In this document: in pieces, positions 13,401 through 25,300 of the stretch
How the letters are laid out: each line of letters starts with the position of its first letter
Numbering within the stretch: the first letter of the stretch is position 1
Assembly: GCF_036324505.1 (NCBI RefSeq)
Contig: NC_086370.1
Span: 9,038,512-9,102,511, forward strand
DNA length: 64,000 nt
Reading direction: 5' to 3'
DNA from: Eleginops maclovinus
Taxonomy: Eukaryota > Chordata > Actinopteri > Perciformes > Eleginopidae
Made by a program: the position numbers and the translations under genes
The notes under the pieces: model-generated
The model's input: the letters and a program-made list of their open reading frames with translations, nothing else
The model's database searches: none
What the model was told of the DNA's origin: nothing

Positions 13401-16400
13401 ATTTGTTGGAATCTTCTCATCCCAATAAGTTTTGCTTATCCAGGGGCTTTTCTTGAAACTTGTTTTCCAAGGTCTCCGCTTTTCTTTGTGAAAACAAGGT
13501 TGTTATTTCTGATAGAAATGGTAAAGAAAAATTTGAAGAAAGACTCCGGAAAGTGAAGTCATTCTTTGGGAGATGCAGCAGGAATTCGTAGAGGAATACA
13601 GATTAGTGTTTTATGCGTTTTAGGTGCAGAGCACATCATTAATGTATTTCACACTTAAACTTACTCACTCACTCAATCATTTATTCATTCAATCATTAAA
13701 TATTTCTTTATATTTTAAGAAATGACCAGGCTGTTCAGGTCGGTACAGCCCCTGGGGACAGTGATCTGAGCTTTTAGACTTTTCATCTTTTTATGAAGGC
13801 TCATCTTTAAGAGGAAGAATTATGTCGGGGCTGAGTATAAATTAAAGACCTTTTAAATCTGAAATGACATGCATTTGCTGAATTCTCTCCTGTCAGATGC
13901 TAGTGGCTCTATCCACAGTCTTCGTAATGTTTCTTAGACTTCAAGTTTTATACTTTTTTCATTTTATTTACCGGCGTACTTAGTTGCTCTCAGTCTGGCT
14001 GATTTACTTCTACTCGTTAGTGCTTTTCTTACTGCCTTTCCTTTTTTCCTCGCTCGGAGGGAACAGCTGGAACTCACCGCATGCAGCTGTAGGTTATATG
14101 AGCAGCTGGGTAAAGTAATTGTTCTTGTCAGCATTTCAGGTCTCTCAAACTTGATCCATATTCTTTTTGATCTTCTTAATCAGTATCTTATTCACGGGTT
14201 ATGGGTAAAGTAGCAACACTATCAATTGCATACTGGATGATATATATCAGAGACTTCTGTAAAACATTCTGCTTAAAAATCATTAAAAATCCACCAATGT
14301 TCTGTCTTACTGTAAAAAGATTATTCCCCATGGCTGTTTTAGTGGCATGCTGGGAAAGAAAATCACTCATTGAATGAAAATAAGAGCGCAGGTTGAGGTT
14401 GAAATAAATACAGTGCCTCATTATAACATAACTCCCGGGACACGGTTAACATAACAAATTGATAGTGTTTTATGTATGATTGTTTTAGGTTGGGTCTTAC
14501 AGCTTGAGTCTGACAGCAGACAGACAGCCGAGAGGTGTTGTCTTTGAGCATCTTTAATTTGTTGTGTTTTTTAATGTTTATCTCATAATCTCTCATCAGT
14601 GACTGTTGAGTCAAATTAGTGAATTTAACAATGAAGTGTGTTTTTTCAGTTTTGATTTCGTATCAAGAGCAAGAGTATGCAAAACCAGACAAAACGGAAG
14701 CAAAACTTTTTATTGTGTTTTCAGAGCATTTAATGAGACAGTCTAAACAGACTCCCAGTGGTTTGAAGATGGTGGCTAATTTGTTGTTTGTCTGGTTCTT
14801 CAGGTTTTCATTTTTCGTCCGCAAATACAGACTGAAGGATAGCTATTTCCTCACGAACAGAACATTGCAGATTACAATTTTGTTTTTTTCGAAAAACAGC
14901 TGTGCAAACAACTTTTACATGCAGGAAGTTTTGTTTCTCCACAAATATAAGAAATTCATGTTTTTAAAATACATTTCAAACTCGATATAAAAAGCAAGAG
15001 AAAGATGAGTTGTAGAAAGACAGTAGGTGGCTGGATTTGAACATATGCACCATCCCTCAGTCTGTAAAATGAAATACACTATTGCTTTTGTTCAAAACTA
15101 ATTATTTCATTTAAAACCATATGCTTGACTTGTAGAGTGTGAATAAAATAAGCATCCAATTCAATTTGAATGACATTTAGTAATAGTTTGTAAGAGCCTT
15201 TGAGGCGAAAGCAGCAGCTGAAAAGCTGGCGATGTCCTTCTGCGCACATCATCTATGATTCAAAATAAATGACCACACATCAGATTAAAGCTGGCAATAC
15301 ATAATTGATATCTAAGATAATTTTAGAAATGTTTTGATTGATTTTGAAGGAAGGATGGTCACATTAATTCCGGCTTATTCCGGGATGAAAGATTTTTCTG
15401 AATTCTTGATGAATTCCTTTGAATGTCAATAGGTTCCTTGAGCGTTATCATGGTACCACGTATGTCTGAAATGAAGGAGCAAGGTGACATTGAAACATGT
15501 AAGTCATTTTCACACATGACAGATGACACGTTGCATAAATAAAGACATTCATCAACCCTGTGCACTGGTTCATTTACATGCATACATACAGAGATTAGTG
15601 AGGGTATTGTGATTCTGAACAGATGTCAGATCAGGCTGGAGCAGTGCACATTCAGCAGACGATGCACTGCAAGTTGGGACCAGCTGTCCCCTGCTTCCCT
15701 GTGACTGTGGCCACATGGCTGTTGGCACAAATGACCATCTGAAGTTCTCTTTGGGACGGATCCAAGAAATTAAGGCACTGCTTTGCTGCGTAAACTCACT
15801 GTCTGGTAGAAGGAGTGTGGACTTCTTTGCGTCAATCTTCTGGCAAAGACTTAGTCTGATCAGAACACTTCTAAACTTTTTAATTTGATTCATTTAAAAA
15901 AAGTGAAAAGACCAATCAGAAAAGTTAATGTGTGTTGTTGCTCAATGTGACCTTTCCTTTGTTCTTTTCAATACTTCCATTGAAATACCTTGTTGTTGTG
16001 TGTTTGCTATGACCTTTTGGAATTCAACAGAAAAATGTTAAGTAGTTTACAGCCGGGCTCCACAGGATCAGAAACACTGAATAGTACTGACCGGGAGTCT
16101 CATACAATGTGAGAAATAATAGCAAAATATAGAGGGAAAAGAACATAGCCTATTTATTCTGACAAATAATAAAAGACAGCATTATTTTGAGTGACAAAGA
16201 AAGCAATGCATAATACAGAACCACCAAAACACACTTCATATTTGGGCAATATGTGCCAACCTATGCTTATCATTTGTGTTTCACATTAATTTTGTGTGTT
16301 TTGTAATGTGATTTTAATCATTCATACTTAGTTATTTGTTTGTTTTGTTTGCATCGGTGGACTTTGGTGTTATTCTTGGTGTAGTTATAATATATCTATG

Positions 16401-16410
16401 AATATAGTGA
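7500..16410. other. Long gene-free stretch with possible regulatory blocks
   Basis: No coding exon or clear mobile element seen. Simple runs include a G9 run near 9013, a T-run near 10306-10318 and short ACTC/ATTC-type repeats near 13655-13700. Blocks at about 9640-10200, 10430-10690 and 15600-15840 are GC-richer and more complex than their surroundings and are listed as findings. Open frames such as 14619-14990 (+) are AT-driven and look like chance. Confidence 0.55.
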
Positions 16411-16417
16411 ATATATA

Positions 16418-16991
16418 CAGATCAGCCATAACATAATGACCACTGACAGGTGGAGTGAAGGACATTGATTCTCTTTTTACAATGGCACCTGTCAGTGGGT
16501 GGGATATGTTAGGCAGCAAGTGAACACTTTGTCCTCAAAGTTGATGTGATGGAAGCAGGTAAAATGGGCAAGTGTAAGGATGTGCGGGACTTTGACAAGG
16601 GCCAAATTGTGATGGCTAGACGACTGAGTCAAAGCATCTCCGAAACTGCAGAAAAATGATGAAAGAAAAGAACCAGAATTGGTTCAGGTATGTTTAATGA
16701 ACATGACAACAAGTTCATGGTGTTGACTTGGCCTCCAAATTCCCCAGATCTCAATCCAACCGAGCATCTTTAGGAGGTGCAGGAAGAACAAATCCGATCC
16801 GAGGCCCCACCTCTTACCTTACAGGACTTAAAGGATACTGCTGCTAACTTCTTGGTGCCAGACACCACAGCACACCTTCAGAGGTCTAGTGGAGTCCATA
16901 ACTCGAAGGGTCAGGTCTGTTTTGGCCACAAAAGGGGGACCTACTGTACACAACATTAGGCAGGTGTTCATAATATTATGGCTGATCGGTG
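16418..16991 (+). mobile_element. Internally deleted Tc1/mariner-type transposon
   Basis: Inverted ends are visible. The left end begins CAGATCAGCCATAAC and the right end finishes GTTATGGCTGATC-like (read: TATTATGGCTGATCGGTG), each flanked by TA (16416-16417 and 16992-16993), the Tc1/mariner target. At about 574 bp it is less than half the usual 1.2-1.6 kb. Both transposase termini survive, so the centre has been deleted. It cannot make transposase; it could be mobilised in trans only if its ends still function. Confidence 0.88.
16565..16959 (+). pseudogene. Tc1-like transposase remnant (N- and C-terminal pieces only)
   Basis: The ATG at 16565 opens a frame beginning [13 protein letters not shown] and continuing [16 protein letters not shown], the start of the N-terminal helix-turn-helix DNA-binding region of Tc1 transposases. 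It stops soon afterwards. From about 16690 the C-terminal part resumes with FNEHDN, then WPPNSPDLNPTEHL. That segment carries the region of the third catalytic acid (DDE/D) and ends near 16959. The first two catalytic aspartates and the whole core between them are missing, through an internal deletion at roughly 16655-16690. A stop (TAG) follows the EHL motif. This is a clear pseudogene of a cut-and-paste transposase. Nothing suggests host use. Confidence 0.85.
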
Positions 16992-16993
16992 TA

Positions 16994-19830
16994 GTTGAAT
17001 GAGATACTTTTGCCTTTGCTGAAGATATGGCATTGTTCAACTTCAATATGATCTTCAATTATATATGCTCTCCGTCCCCATGTGGCAATGGAAAATGCCA
17101 TGTCATTTTGCGCTCTCTAGTCTTTATGCTTGGGCGATTCAGTTCAGTTGAATGAAGACTTCTGAATAATCTCTCTTTCCAATTCTTTCTCTACAGCTAA
17201 CAGCAGCCTCTATTGTGAGCCAACAGCTTCTGCACTGGTCCTGTGGATGACTCTTTATCTCTTCAACTCAATGCAATAAAGCTTTAAAATGTATATTATT
17301 ATCCAAATCTTTCAATTAGACAGGCATACGTTTGAAAGGTTGTGGTTTTCATGCACTTTGCTTTTTGCATAACTCTCTTCTGGTACGACCTCGCTTTTTC
17401 TTCCTTTCATGATTGAGTGTTAGCTTTGAATAATGTTTAATTTATAACGTAGTAGCTGCCTCAATTTTCTTTCAAAATCATTGTACTTTGTGTGACCTGC
17501 AGATAAATTGAGGCCATCTCATCAAAAATAAAACCTCCCTTGATGAATAATGAAAGTTATCACATAACCAGTGCTTTGTCCAGTAATTATTCTATCTCCA
17601 CGAGCGCTCTCTGATGATTTGCACCCCACAGAAACACCTGATTGCCAGTTCATCTTCAAACTGCTCAATGAGCACTGGGCAGCTGCTGGTGAGCTCTGCT
17701 GAACCTCCAGTCCTGTTATTTCCCATTAACTTATTATTCATGTGAGGTCAAATTTTACAGGAAGAGAGTAAGGAAGAGAGCGTCCTCGCAGGGAAAGGGT
17801 CCGACTGTTTTTGAGAATGTGTGAAAGTATGAAATTCAAAGTGATTTATTTTTCCCCTTCAATACATTTTATGACTCTATTTTAGGTAATTTTTTATACA
17901 ATAACGGTCCGATGGTTTGGTATTATTCAATATTATGAATTCCTGTATGTAGAACAAGTGAGCAGGATCTGAAATATTGAACTTACAGTGGTTTTATTAT
18001 AACAAGAAAAACACATTTTAGTCTCTACAGCAGTAAATGGAATATGTACACACTTAAGAACAGTATGACATTGAAGCTGGTGGGTGAGGAACAATAACAA
18101 ATAAGTTCTGTCGCAATTAATACATTAACGTTTGAGTGCAATTTTTTGAGCTTGATCATTTTGCTTATTCATTTAGTTTTCACATAAATTTTAGAACCTA
18201 CGTTTCAAATGTGCCAACAAATAAAGGTGGTGTGAATTCATCTGCTGGTTAAATAAAGTGTCTACATGAGCACAGGGTTACGATGTCATTTAAAAAATTA
18301 AAATAAAATGGAAAAACACATTTCTGGCTGTCGGAATCGTACTGCTGTTGGCAGGTTGTTCTGTTTCAGCTCATAGGAGAATTGAGAGGATGTCGACAGA
18401 GAGGTGCCAATAATGGCTCTTGATTTAAAGCAGTGAGTCTCGCCTACAGGTGCAGTGTGGTGTTTGACAGCTCTCTGAAAAGTTATGCAGAAAAATATGT
18501 TTCTTCTGTCCACGAATTTAAAGCTGAAGCTATGTTTAACACAGGCTTTGTTTAAACGTTGCATAAATAACATTTTATTTGTAACATTGGTCTGCCAACA
18601 CAGTCGTTTTTGAACAAGCAGATTTCAAATAGATCTATATGCATCAGAGTAGAAACATTGGTATAGCAAGTTATTTAAGGATTAATTAACACTCCTTTGA
18701 CAACTAAAGCATCCTTTTGATGAGCAGCCATTGGAATTAATAGCATAGATGTGGTGGAGTCGCAAACCCAAACACAACAGCACTGCTTTATGGCATTAAA
18801 TGAAGCAAACTTGACAACCAAATGCTTAATCGCAATTATTCATCTGACAAATGAGCTAAAATTGATAATTGTAAGAGGTCCTATAACAGCTTCTTATTGA
18901 TTTTTTTGTGACTGTACAGAAACTGCCAGTTAGAGACATCCACAAACGTTTCTATTATATATTCTATAACATTTTGTGTTTCGGCTTTTTCTTTATTTCC
19001 CAAATTCTGATTATGGACTATAGGCAGGTGAATGAACTCACACAGAGGATTAACAAACCTCTTAAAGGTACATCTATTCTTACAAGCGCAGATGTTAAAT
19101 GTCGGATGGTTAACTGTTTTAATGTAATATCTTTCAGGGTTTTGGACAACCAGAGAAATCCCATTTCTGAAAGCTGGATTTATTAATTGGGTTTGGAGAT
19201 TATCAATTTCTCAGTTAATGTGCAATGCTGAAGACAATTGAAGGATTTCAAATAGATTCACCTGAGGGCTCCAAACAAAATGAGGCTGGCTGAAGATTCT
19301 GCCGAGAGAAAATTGTGTTTTTCATGTTGGAGGCGAAGGTTGCATTTGATTGGTTTATCTTCTTCCCATGGGGCACGACAGCCTGTGAATCAATAGCAGA
19401 GCATTGAAGACAATTTTAGTGAGTGACAGAGGCCAACAGCTGACAGGTGTATGGGAACGTATCATTTAATCATGAGTGGACTTCTGCATTATAAGATAAT
19501 GTCTGCACTGCTATCTACCACTATGCCTTTGGCCAAAAAGAAAGTAATACATATTATATTGTCATTATAATAAGATAAACAGAGAGTCAGTTCATTTGAA
19601 CTTACAAAAAAAAGATAAAAACCCTGCCGACAACAAGCAAACATTTCACTGTAACTATTTGCACCTGGGGCTAGAGGTATTGACAAGTGCTTAATTACTG
19701 TTTTCTCAAACCTGACAGCTTCTGATGCTTAATAGACAGTCCAAAAATGTTGGCTCCTAGACCTCCCATAATTCAATTCAGTAGCGACTTTTATCAGACC
19801 CTTCCTACAACTTCAAAATACCAACAGATC
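16994..19830. other. Non-coding stretch, nothing recognised
   Basis: Unique AT-rich DNA. A TAAT/ATTA-rich block at about 18780-18880 could be regulatory. The 92-codon frame at 18908-19186 (+) has no family resemblance I can see and no splice or promoter context. Confidence 0.5.
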
Positions 19831-19837
19831 ATTGATT

Positions 19838-20335
19838 TTAGCATGTCCGCTATCCCTCTGTTTCAGCCCCGTTTTCGAAAGTGCTGATTCTGTGACTGTC
19901 GTTTTAAATTTGAGCTGAAGCTGGCCACGCCCCTTTGGAGCGTCATGATCTCCCCTCTGAACAGAGAAGTTTTCTACGGGAGAAACTCAGCTAAACGCTG
20001 CCGTGATTAAATGCCATATTATGTTCCAAACCACATCAAGCATTATTCCTACAACACTTCTCAGTGTTTACCACTAGAACAGTGACATTATATGTATTAT
20101 ATAAAACAATTCTTAGTCCCTCCTGCAGACATCCTGCTGAACACACAGACACACTGCTGCTGAGGGGATTCAGCTTGCCAACTGTATATTGCGGACTATA
20201 GGTTGAGACATGTCACGTGGGAGGGACGTTGTCAGGAGTTCAATGTAAAACCAGCCCACATTTCGGATATGACGTCATATCGGCAGCAAATGTGGATCAG
20301 CTCGTTTAACCCCCGTTTTTAGAGATGTGGGCAAG
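19838..20335 (+). repeat. Unclassified teleost interspersed repeat (DNA-transposon/MITE type?)
   Basis: The block starts around CATGTCCGCTATCCCTCTG and contains TTTGAGCTGAAGCTGGCCAC followed by GCCCCTTTGGAGCG. These phrases match my recollection of a high-copy fish repeat that carries GC-rich, promoter-like sequence. It includes a 14-bp palindrome with a full CRE (20267-20280). Both termini are uncertain and no inverted repeats were found, so the class is not assigned. Confidence 0.5.
20270..20277. promoter_or_regulatory. Perfect CRE (TGACGTCA) inside a 14-bp palindrome
   Basis: ATATGACGTCATAT at 20267-20280 is a perfect palindrome centred on TGACGTCA, the CREB/ATF consensus. It lies inside the repeat above. 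A binding function is inferred from the consensus only, and no nearby exon is visible. Confidence 0.45.
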
Positions 20336-20639
20336 GAGGAAAAGAGAGAGGGTTGTATTTTCTGACACTTTGAGAGTCTACTTACACACCGGGGACACAG
20401 ATTTATGTATAAAAGACAGCAAAAAGTGCATTTTGTAAAATAGGGGAGTTTTAAATAGAATTGGATTGGAGAATTATAAAGATAAAAATAAAAGTTGTAA
20501 TGCATTGCCAGAAAAAAAGAAACGTGTTATAATAAAAAGGCAGAAGCAAACAGAAATGTCTTGAGTCTGGATTTAAAGAAGTAAGTGTTGGAGAGGACCT
20601 GTGCCAAAATAGATCTGCACGCTTCTTCTCCATTCTAAG

Positions 20640-21350
20640 TTTTGGATCAGGGGTCTGTGATTTACTTTATAGGTGCAAGTCAAGCCCTTGAGCAGCAGCA
20701 GCTGTTTGATCAATGTTTTAGGGAGTCCTGGCGAAAAACACCGATACAGAGGTTGAGTCTAAGCAGACCTGTCCCAGGTGGTCGGAAAGTTCTGGATGAT
20801 TCAGAATGCAGGAGAAGATCAAAAAGGTATTTTGATCCTAAATCATTCAGTGGCAGTTTTAAATCAATTATCTCACAGACAGGGAGTGTAAAGACTCTCG
20901 AGCTGGAGTGACGTGATCCATTTTCTAGGTGTAAGTCAATGCCTCAAGCAGCAGCAGTTGTCTAATAAATCTTTTATGGAGACCTGCTACAGAAGTTGAG
21001 TCTACTGAAGATAAATGCATTGACAAGTTTTTTTCCGAGTCCTTTAATCCTCTAAATGTTCTTCAGGTGTTCTTCAAGTCCATGACTAGTTCTGTCTTGG
21101 TTAGTGTTTTAAAATACTGACTTCGGACTGTTCCGTTTTGGCTCATATAATCCTCAATTTTGTCTTTGTCTAATTAAAATCCATTCTGACACATTTAACT
21201 GGAGATTGGTTCTATGCTCTTCCTCAGTGTGTGTATTGTATAGTCTCTTGGTATTATGTAAATGTGTATGTCATCCTCTTAAATATGGTAACTAATACTG
21301 TTGTTCCATAATCTGAGGCATGTATATCTTAAACAGATGTTAAACTGGTT
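20640..21350 (-). mobile_element. Decayed LINE fragment (reverse transcriptase C-terminal part)
   Basis: Read on the minus strand, the block aligns by eye with the RT C-terminal region of a widespread fish non-LTR retrotransposon (L2-like by my recollection). From 21350 downwards there is a NNSISYH-like segment followed by stop-EDD where YADD is expected. Near 20900-20790 a segment reads VTPARESLHSLSVCEIIDLK (family form: ITPVLxSLHWLPVxxRIDFK), then SSRTFRPPGTGLLRLN. Stops and frameshifts are numerous, so it is dead. A roughly 90-bp piece is present twice (about 20664-20760 and 20922-21015). Confidence 0.68.
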
Positions 21351-22119
21351 AGCCATGTCTGTGTTTATGTAAAATACTGAGGTACAACAGATAGTGGATT
21401 TGGTAAAGCACCACACCAACACTGACGCTGTTCTTTACTTTTAGCCAAATGAGTTTGCTGTCAGACAACAACCTTTTGTATTTGTTTATAATGTGTGCAT
21501 TGGGAAAAAAGGTTATCTTGGGTAATCTTTTTTGTTCCAAAAGCATTTGCATTTCAACACACTGTGCTCATTTCTCTTGATTTCCTTCAACAATTAAACA
21601 ATCCATTATTATCTGCCTCTACACCTTGCTTCCTGATAGCCTTTCTGTTACCATCAGTTTCTATTTGCTGCCGCATTTTATTTATCACTGTTACGGACAA
21701 GAGAAGCTCTGCATGATGTTCGATAAATTAGGGATGAAGGCAAGCAACATTAAAGCCTCAGGGAAGAAAAATGATGCCAGTCAAGAGGTTCCGGTATGAT
21801 GCTGCTGCTCATATTGGTATACATACTGACTGTAACAAGGCTATTCATACGACTGTGTTAAAACAAATAACCATTTTGTTAAAATATGAATAAGTGTAAT
21901 GTACAAACTAGATAAGGCAATCAGTTGTACGCAGACAACACAATATAATTGTACATGGGAAGTTTAACTGAACAGACAAATGTTTTACCTACATTTTACA
22001 AGTTTAGCCTTACTCCCACTACAGGAAACACTGGAACAGGTCTACAAAAACAAGCTACAAAGCCCTCCACCGCCCCCACTTTGGACACATTTTTCTGCTT
22101 CTCCTGCCAACTTACTCTA

Positions 22120-22395
22120 CAAAGGGTTGAATCCTTGGAAGAAAATAAAAACAGCTAAAGTATAAACAGCTCTACAGGACTGTTTGGGTACACAGACTGG
22201 AGCCTTTTCAGAGATGCTGGCACCCAGGAGAAATACACCAAACTTAAGGTACATGTATCATTAGTAACCTCAGGCATCAACGAATGTGTTGATTGAGGGT
22301 GAGGTGAGCACAATGGCAATACAATTAAAAGAGAGCCTGGATGAATGGCTGGCCAAGAAAGTTGCCTTTCAGTCAGGTGACATAAGAGAGCCATG
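22120..22395 (+). mobile_element. Decayed LINE fragment (region upstream of the RT domain)
   Basis: Shifting frames on the plus strand give ALQDC, then TDWSLFRDAGT, INECVD and ESLDEWLAKKVAFQSGD. The order and spacing match the linker between endonuclease and reverse transcriptase in fish CR1/L2/Rex1-type LINEs, whose family forms are ALQDCFxxTDWSMFREAAT and KPWLxxxVxxLLxARDxAFRSGD. At least one frameshift and several stops are present. The boundaries are uncertain, and the fragment may begin as far left as about 22010. Confidence 0.55.
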
Positions 22396-22399
22396 AAAG

Positions 22400-25300
22400 C
22401 TGATTGAAACTCCTTTGGTTATTTCAACTGATAATAGTAATACTTTACTCAAAATGACAGTATATGTTTATACATGTTGTGTATGTAGCTCGGAGGCTGT
22501 GGCTGCATTTTATTGTGCAATCCTGTATTATATAATGACTATAAAGATGAACCTTGAAGGATCAGACTCCCGGTTCTATTTCTATTCTGTTTTATCCTCT
22601 TTTCCTGCAAGGTCTAGCTTCACATGAAGCACCTCAGTCGGTCCAGCCTCATACACTCGGGTTGTAATGCAATGAGATGCTGGCCTTTTTATTCATCTGT
22701 CTCGGGAAATATATAACCGTTTCCCAATTATATTTAAGAATTAATTGACCATTAAGTGTTTCCATAACCTGGCAACATTTTGCAAAAACTGTCTTTTTTT
22801 TTCAATCATAGACAAAAGTAATCTGGTGGAGTGATGTGATGCAGTAATGCCAGTGATTATCCAGTGATGAACAAGCCATTTAGAGTATCAACGAGTGCAG
22901 TTCAGCTCTAGAATATGTGTAGCCATAGTTGGCAAAGGGTTGTATTGTTTGCCATTTTATGATTTTATTTTTTAACTCCTAAGCCTTCATTACTCAAAAG
23001 TAACATTGTTCTGTTGTAATAAAGTAAGTAATAATTGATTGCTGTTACATGGTGGAACGTAAGGCAATTGGGTTAAAGTTATTCTTCTTCAGACGCCATC
23101 AGCTGCATTAAAACGTCCTTCTGGACTGGAATGAGGCTAACCCTGATTTGCATGTAGCCCGAGGAAAACTCACAGGTGTAACTAATAACATTAACAATGG
23201 CTCTGTGGTATTAAAGCGTCTACGCAAGTCATTACAGTGTGACGGTGAGCCAGTACGAACAACACCAAGACCCTGAAACTGAAGCGGTCCAATGGCATTT
23301 CCTTTTTCAATATTTACACCTGTACTTATCCTACTCAAATGTTGTTAAAGGAAAAGGAACATGTCTTCCTGTAAGGCTAGAAATAGAAGGGTAGAAATAA
23401 AAGTGAGATGGCTAGTACAGTAGCCCTCATTTGGCTTTGACAGTTTAGGTTTTATTTTAAAAGGGTGAAAGGTTGACGGAAAGTCTCGAATACTCCATTA
23501 TATCACTAACTTACATTTTAATACAGCAAACCTGCGTAAGAGAGCAATTTGGGGTTAATTATCTCGCCGATTGGAAGAGATTTACCCCCTACGATAAAGT
23601 CTCAATGCTGACTTCAGATATATTTCCTCCACATGCTGTTATTGATACTGCAAGGGAATAAGAAGGGAACTGATGCCGTTACAAACTAAGGAAATACCTT
23701 GTTGGAAAAACGTTTACTCGAAATAACTGCATGCTGGGTAGGTAAAAAACAGTGCTAAATGTAATCAACACATCAGTTATATGTTCCTGTGCTACATCCC
23801 TTTACTTTGTGTCCACTGTGGTGCTCCTGCAATTCAGTCTGTGCTTCTGTGCCTACCGTGATATCTCACACATTCCAACAATGAAAAGTAAATAGGTCAG
23901 TTAACAACCAACTTTACCTTAAACATTATTTATCATGTTGTTCGAGGCTACAATTGAAAATAAACCCGGTGGGTTTTTTATTTTATTTACTGCAGAGGTT
24001 GCAGAGCTCCAGCATATTATAGTAAAGTTGTTGCTAATGAGGAGGCTGTAGCTGCCTGAAATGTCTGAATGCTCCCTGAGAGTCTTAGTGGATACATTAT
24101 TTCCATCTGTAGCAGCTTTGGGATTCTGTTTGGGACACAGGAAACCTAAAAATTGCAGCAAGGAAGTGTAGCTTGTGAAACATCATAAGGCAAACTGCCT
24201 GGCTAAGCTTTAGCTTATCTCACTTAATTACTATTTTTTAGGTTTGTTATTCGCATCCCGCAGCACCTCAGTGTGTTGGGATGAGGGAGGTTGCTCAACA
24301 CAAGTCCCAGGTGTTTCAGAGTGCAGCTACTCAGCTGTCTTGAGATTTTAGTTCTGGGATTGCAAAACTTGTCAGTGCAAGTGAAACAAAGACAGCACTT
24401 CAGCAAACAGTGAACAGAGGTAAATCTGATGGCTCCAGATACAAGATGTGTTTATGTGGTTTATAAAACCTACTAGAAACTACTCGATCACAAGTTTATT
24501 CATCTTAGTGTCTGATGGACTAGGCACCAACTCCTGGTGTGGAATTTTAATAGCTAAAAAGCTGCAGCCAATGCTGAAGAGTTAGGGTAAAGCCTTTGGC
24601 AATGCTGTGACAGCCAATTATATCCACATACACTCCAAGACACACTCACTGCACCGTAACTACCTCCCATTACATTTTGTGGCTCCTGCTAACCTGTGAT
24701 TACAACCACAGGACTGCATCAACACGTCTGTCAGGCTTTCAGGTTTTAAAATAGAAATAAAATAATTTGGAAATAGGCAGATTTCCATAATTGGTATGTC
24801 TGGTTCCTAATTACATCTTGCCTATACACAGAAATGATCAGAGAGGATCTGTGTTTTGCTGGAAGTGTGTAGGTGGAGTTGAACATGTTGCAGGAGGACC
24901 TGTCACCTAACCGATAAACCAGTGGCATGATTTTCTTTCCCTATGGAATGTGCATAGAAAACCTTTCAAATCAATCACAATATGAAATCAAGTATTAGTT
25001 TCTCAGCTTTCAACTAAAGGCTTTAGCTTTTACAGCACCTTGCAGACACCCCAGTTGTGTACTCTGCAGTCTTGACAAAAGAATGAAGTGAGTATATTTA
25101 TTTTACAGAGGCACACAGTTTATCTCTGGGAGCACGGTGAAGTCAGCGAGGCTCCTGTCAACACCCACACCTCTGAAATGGTGCTGCAAATAATTGAGTC
25201 ATGTTGCTGATGCCTCATACACCACAGAGTGTAAGTGCTGTGACCTAAGCATCACTCACCTGCCTACACATACATTTACAAACAGACACCTGAAGATCCT

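Noticed and set aside
14619..14990. 123-codon plus-strand frame
   Set aside because: It begins at GTG, has an AT-driven composition (F, K, L, N rich), no CpG retention and no homology I can see.
15015..15065. GGCTGGATTTGAACATATGC, slightly like a tRNA-SINE B box
   Set aside because: There is no A box at the right distance, no SINE body and no tail. It is not a tRNA or SINE.
22010..22165. Two overlapping open frames of 61 and 69 codons left of the LINE fragment
   Set aside because: They probably belong to, or abut, the decayed LINE; neither alone shows a domain.
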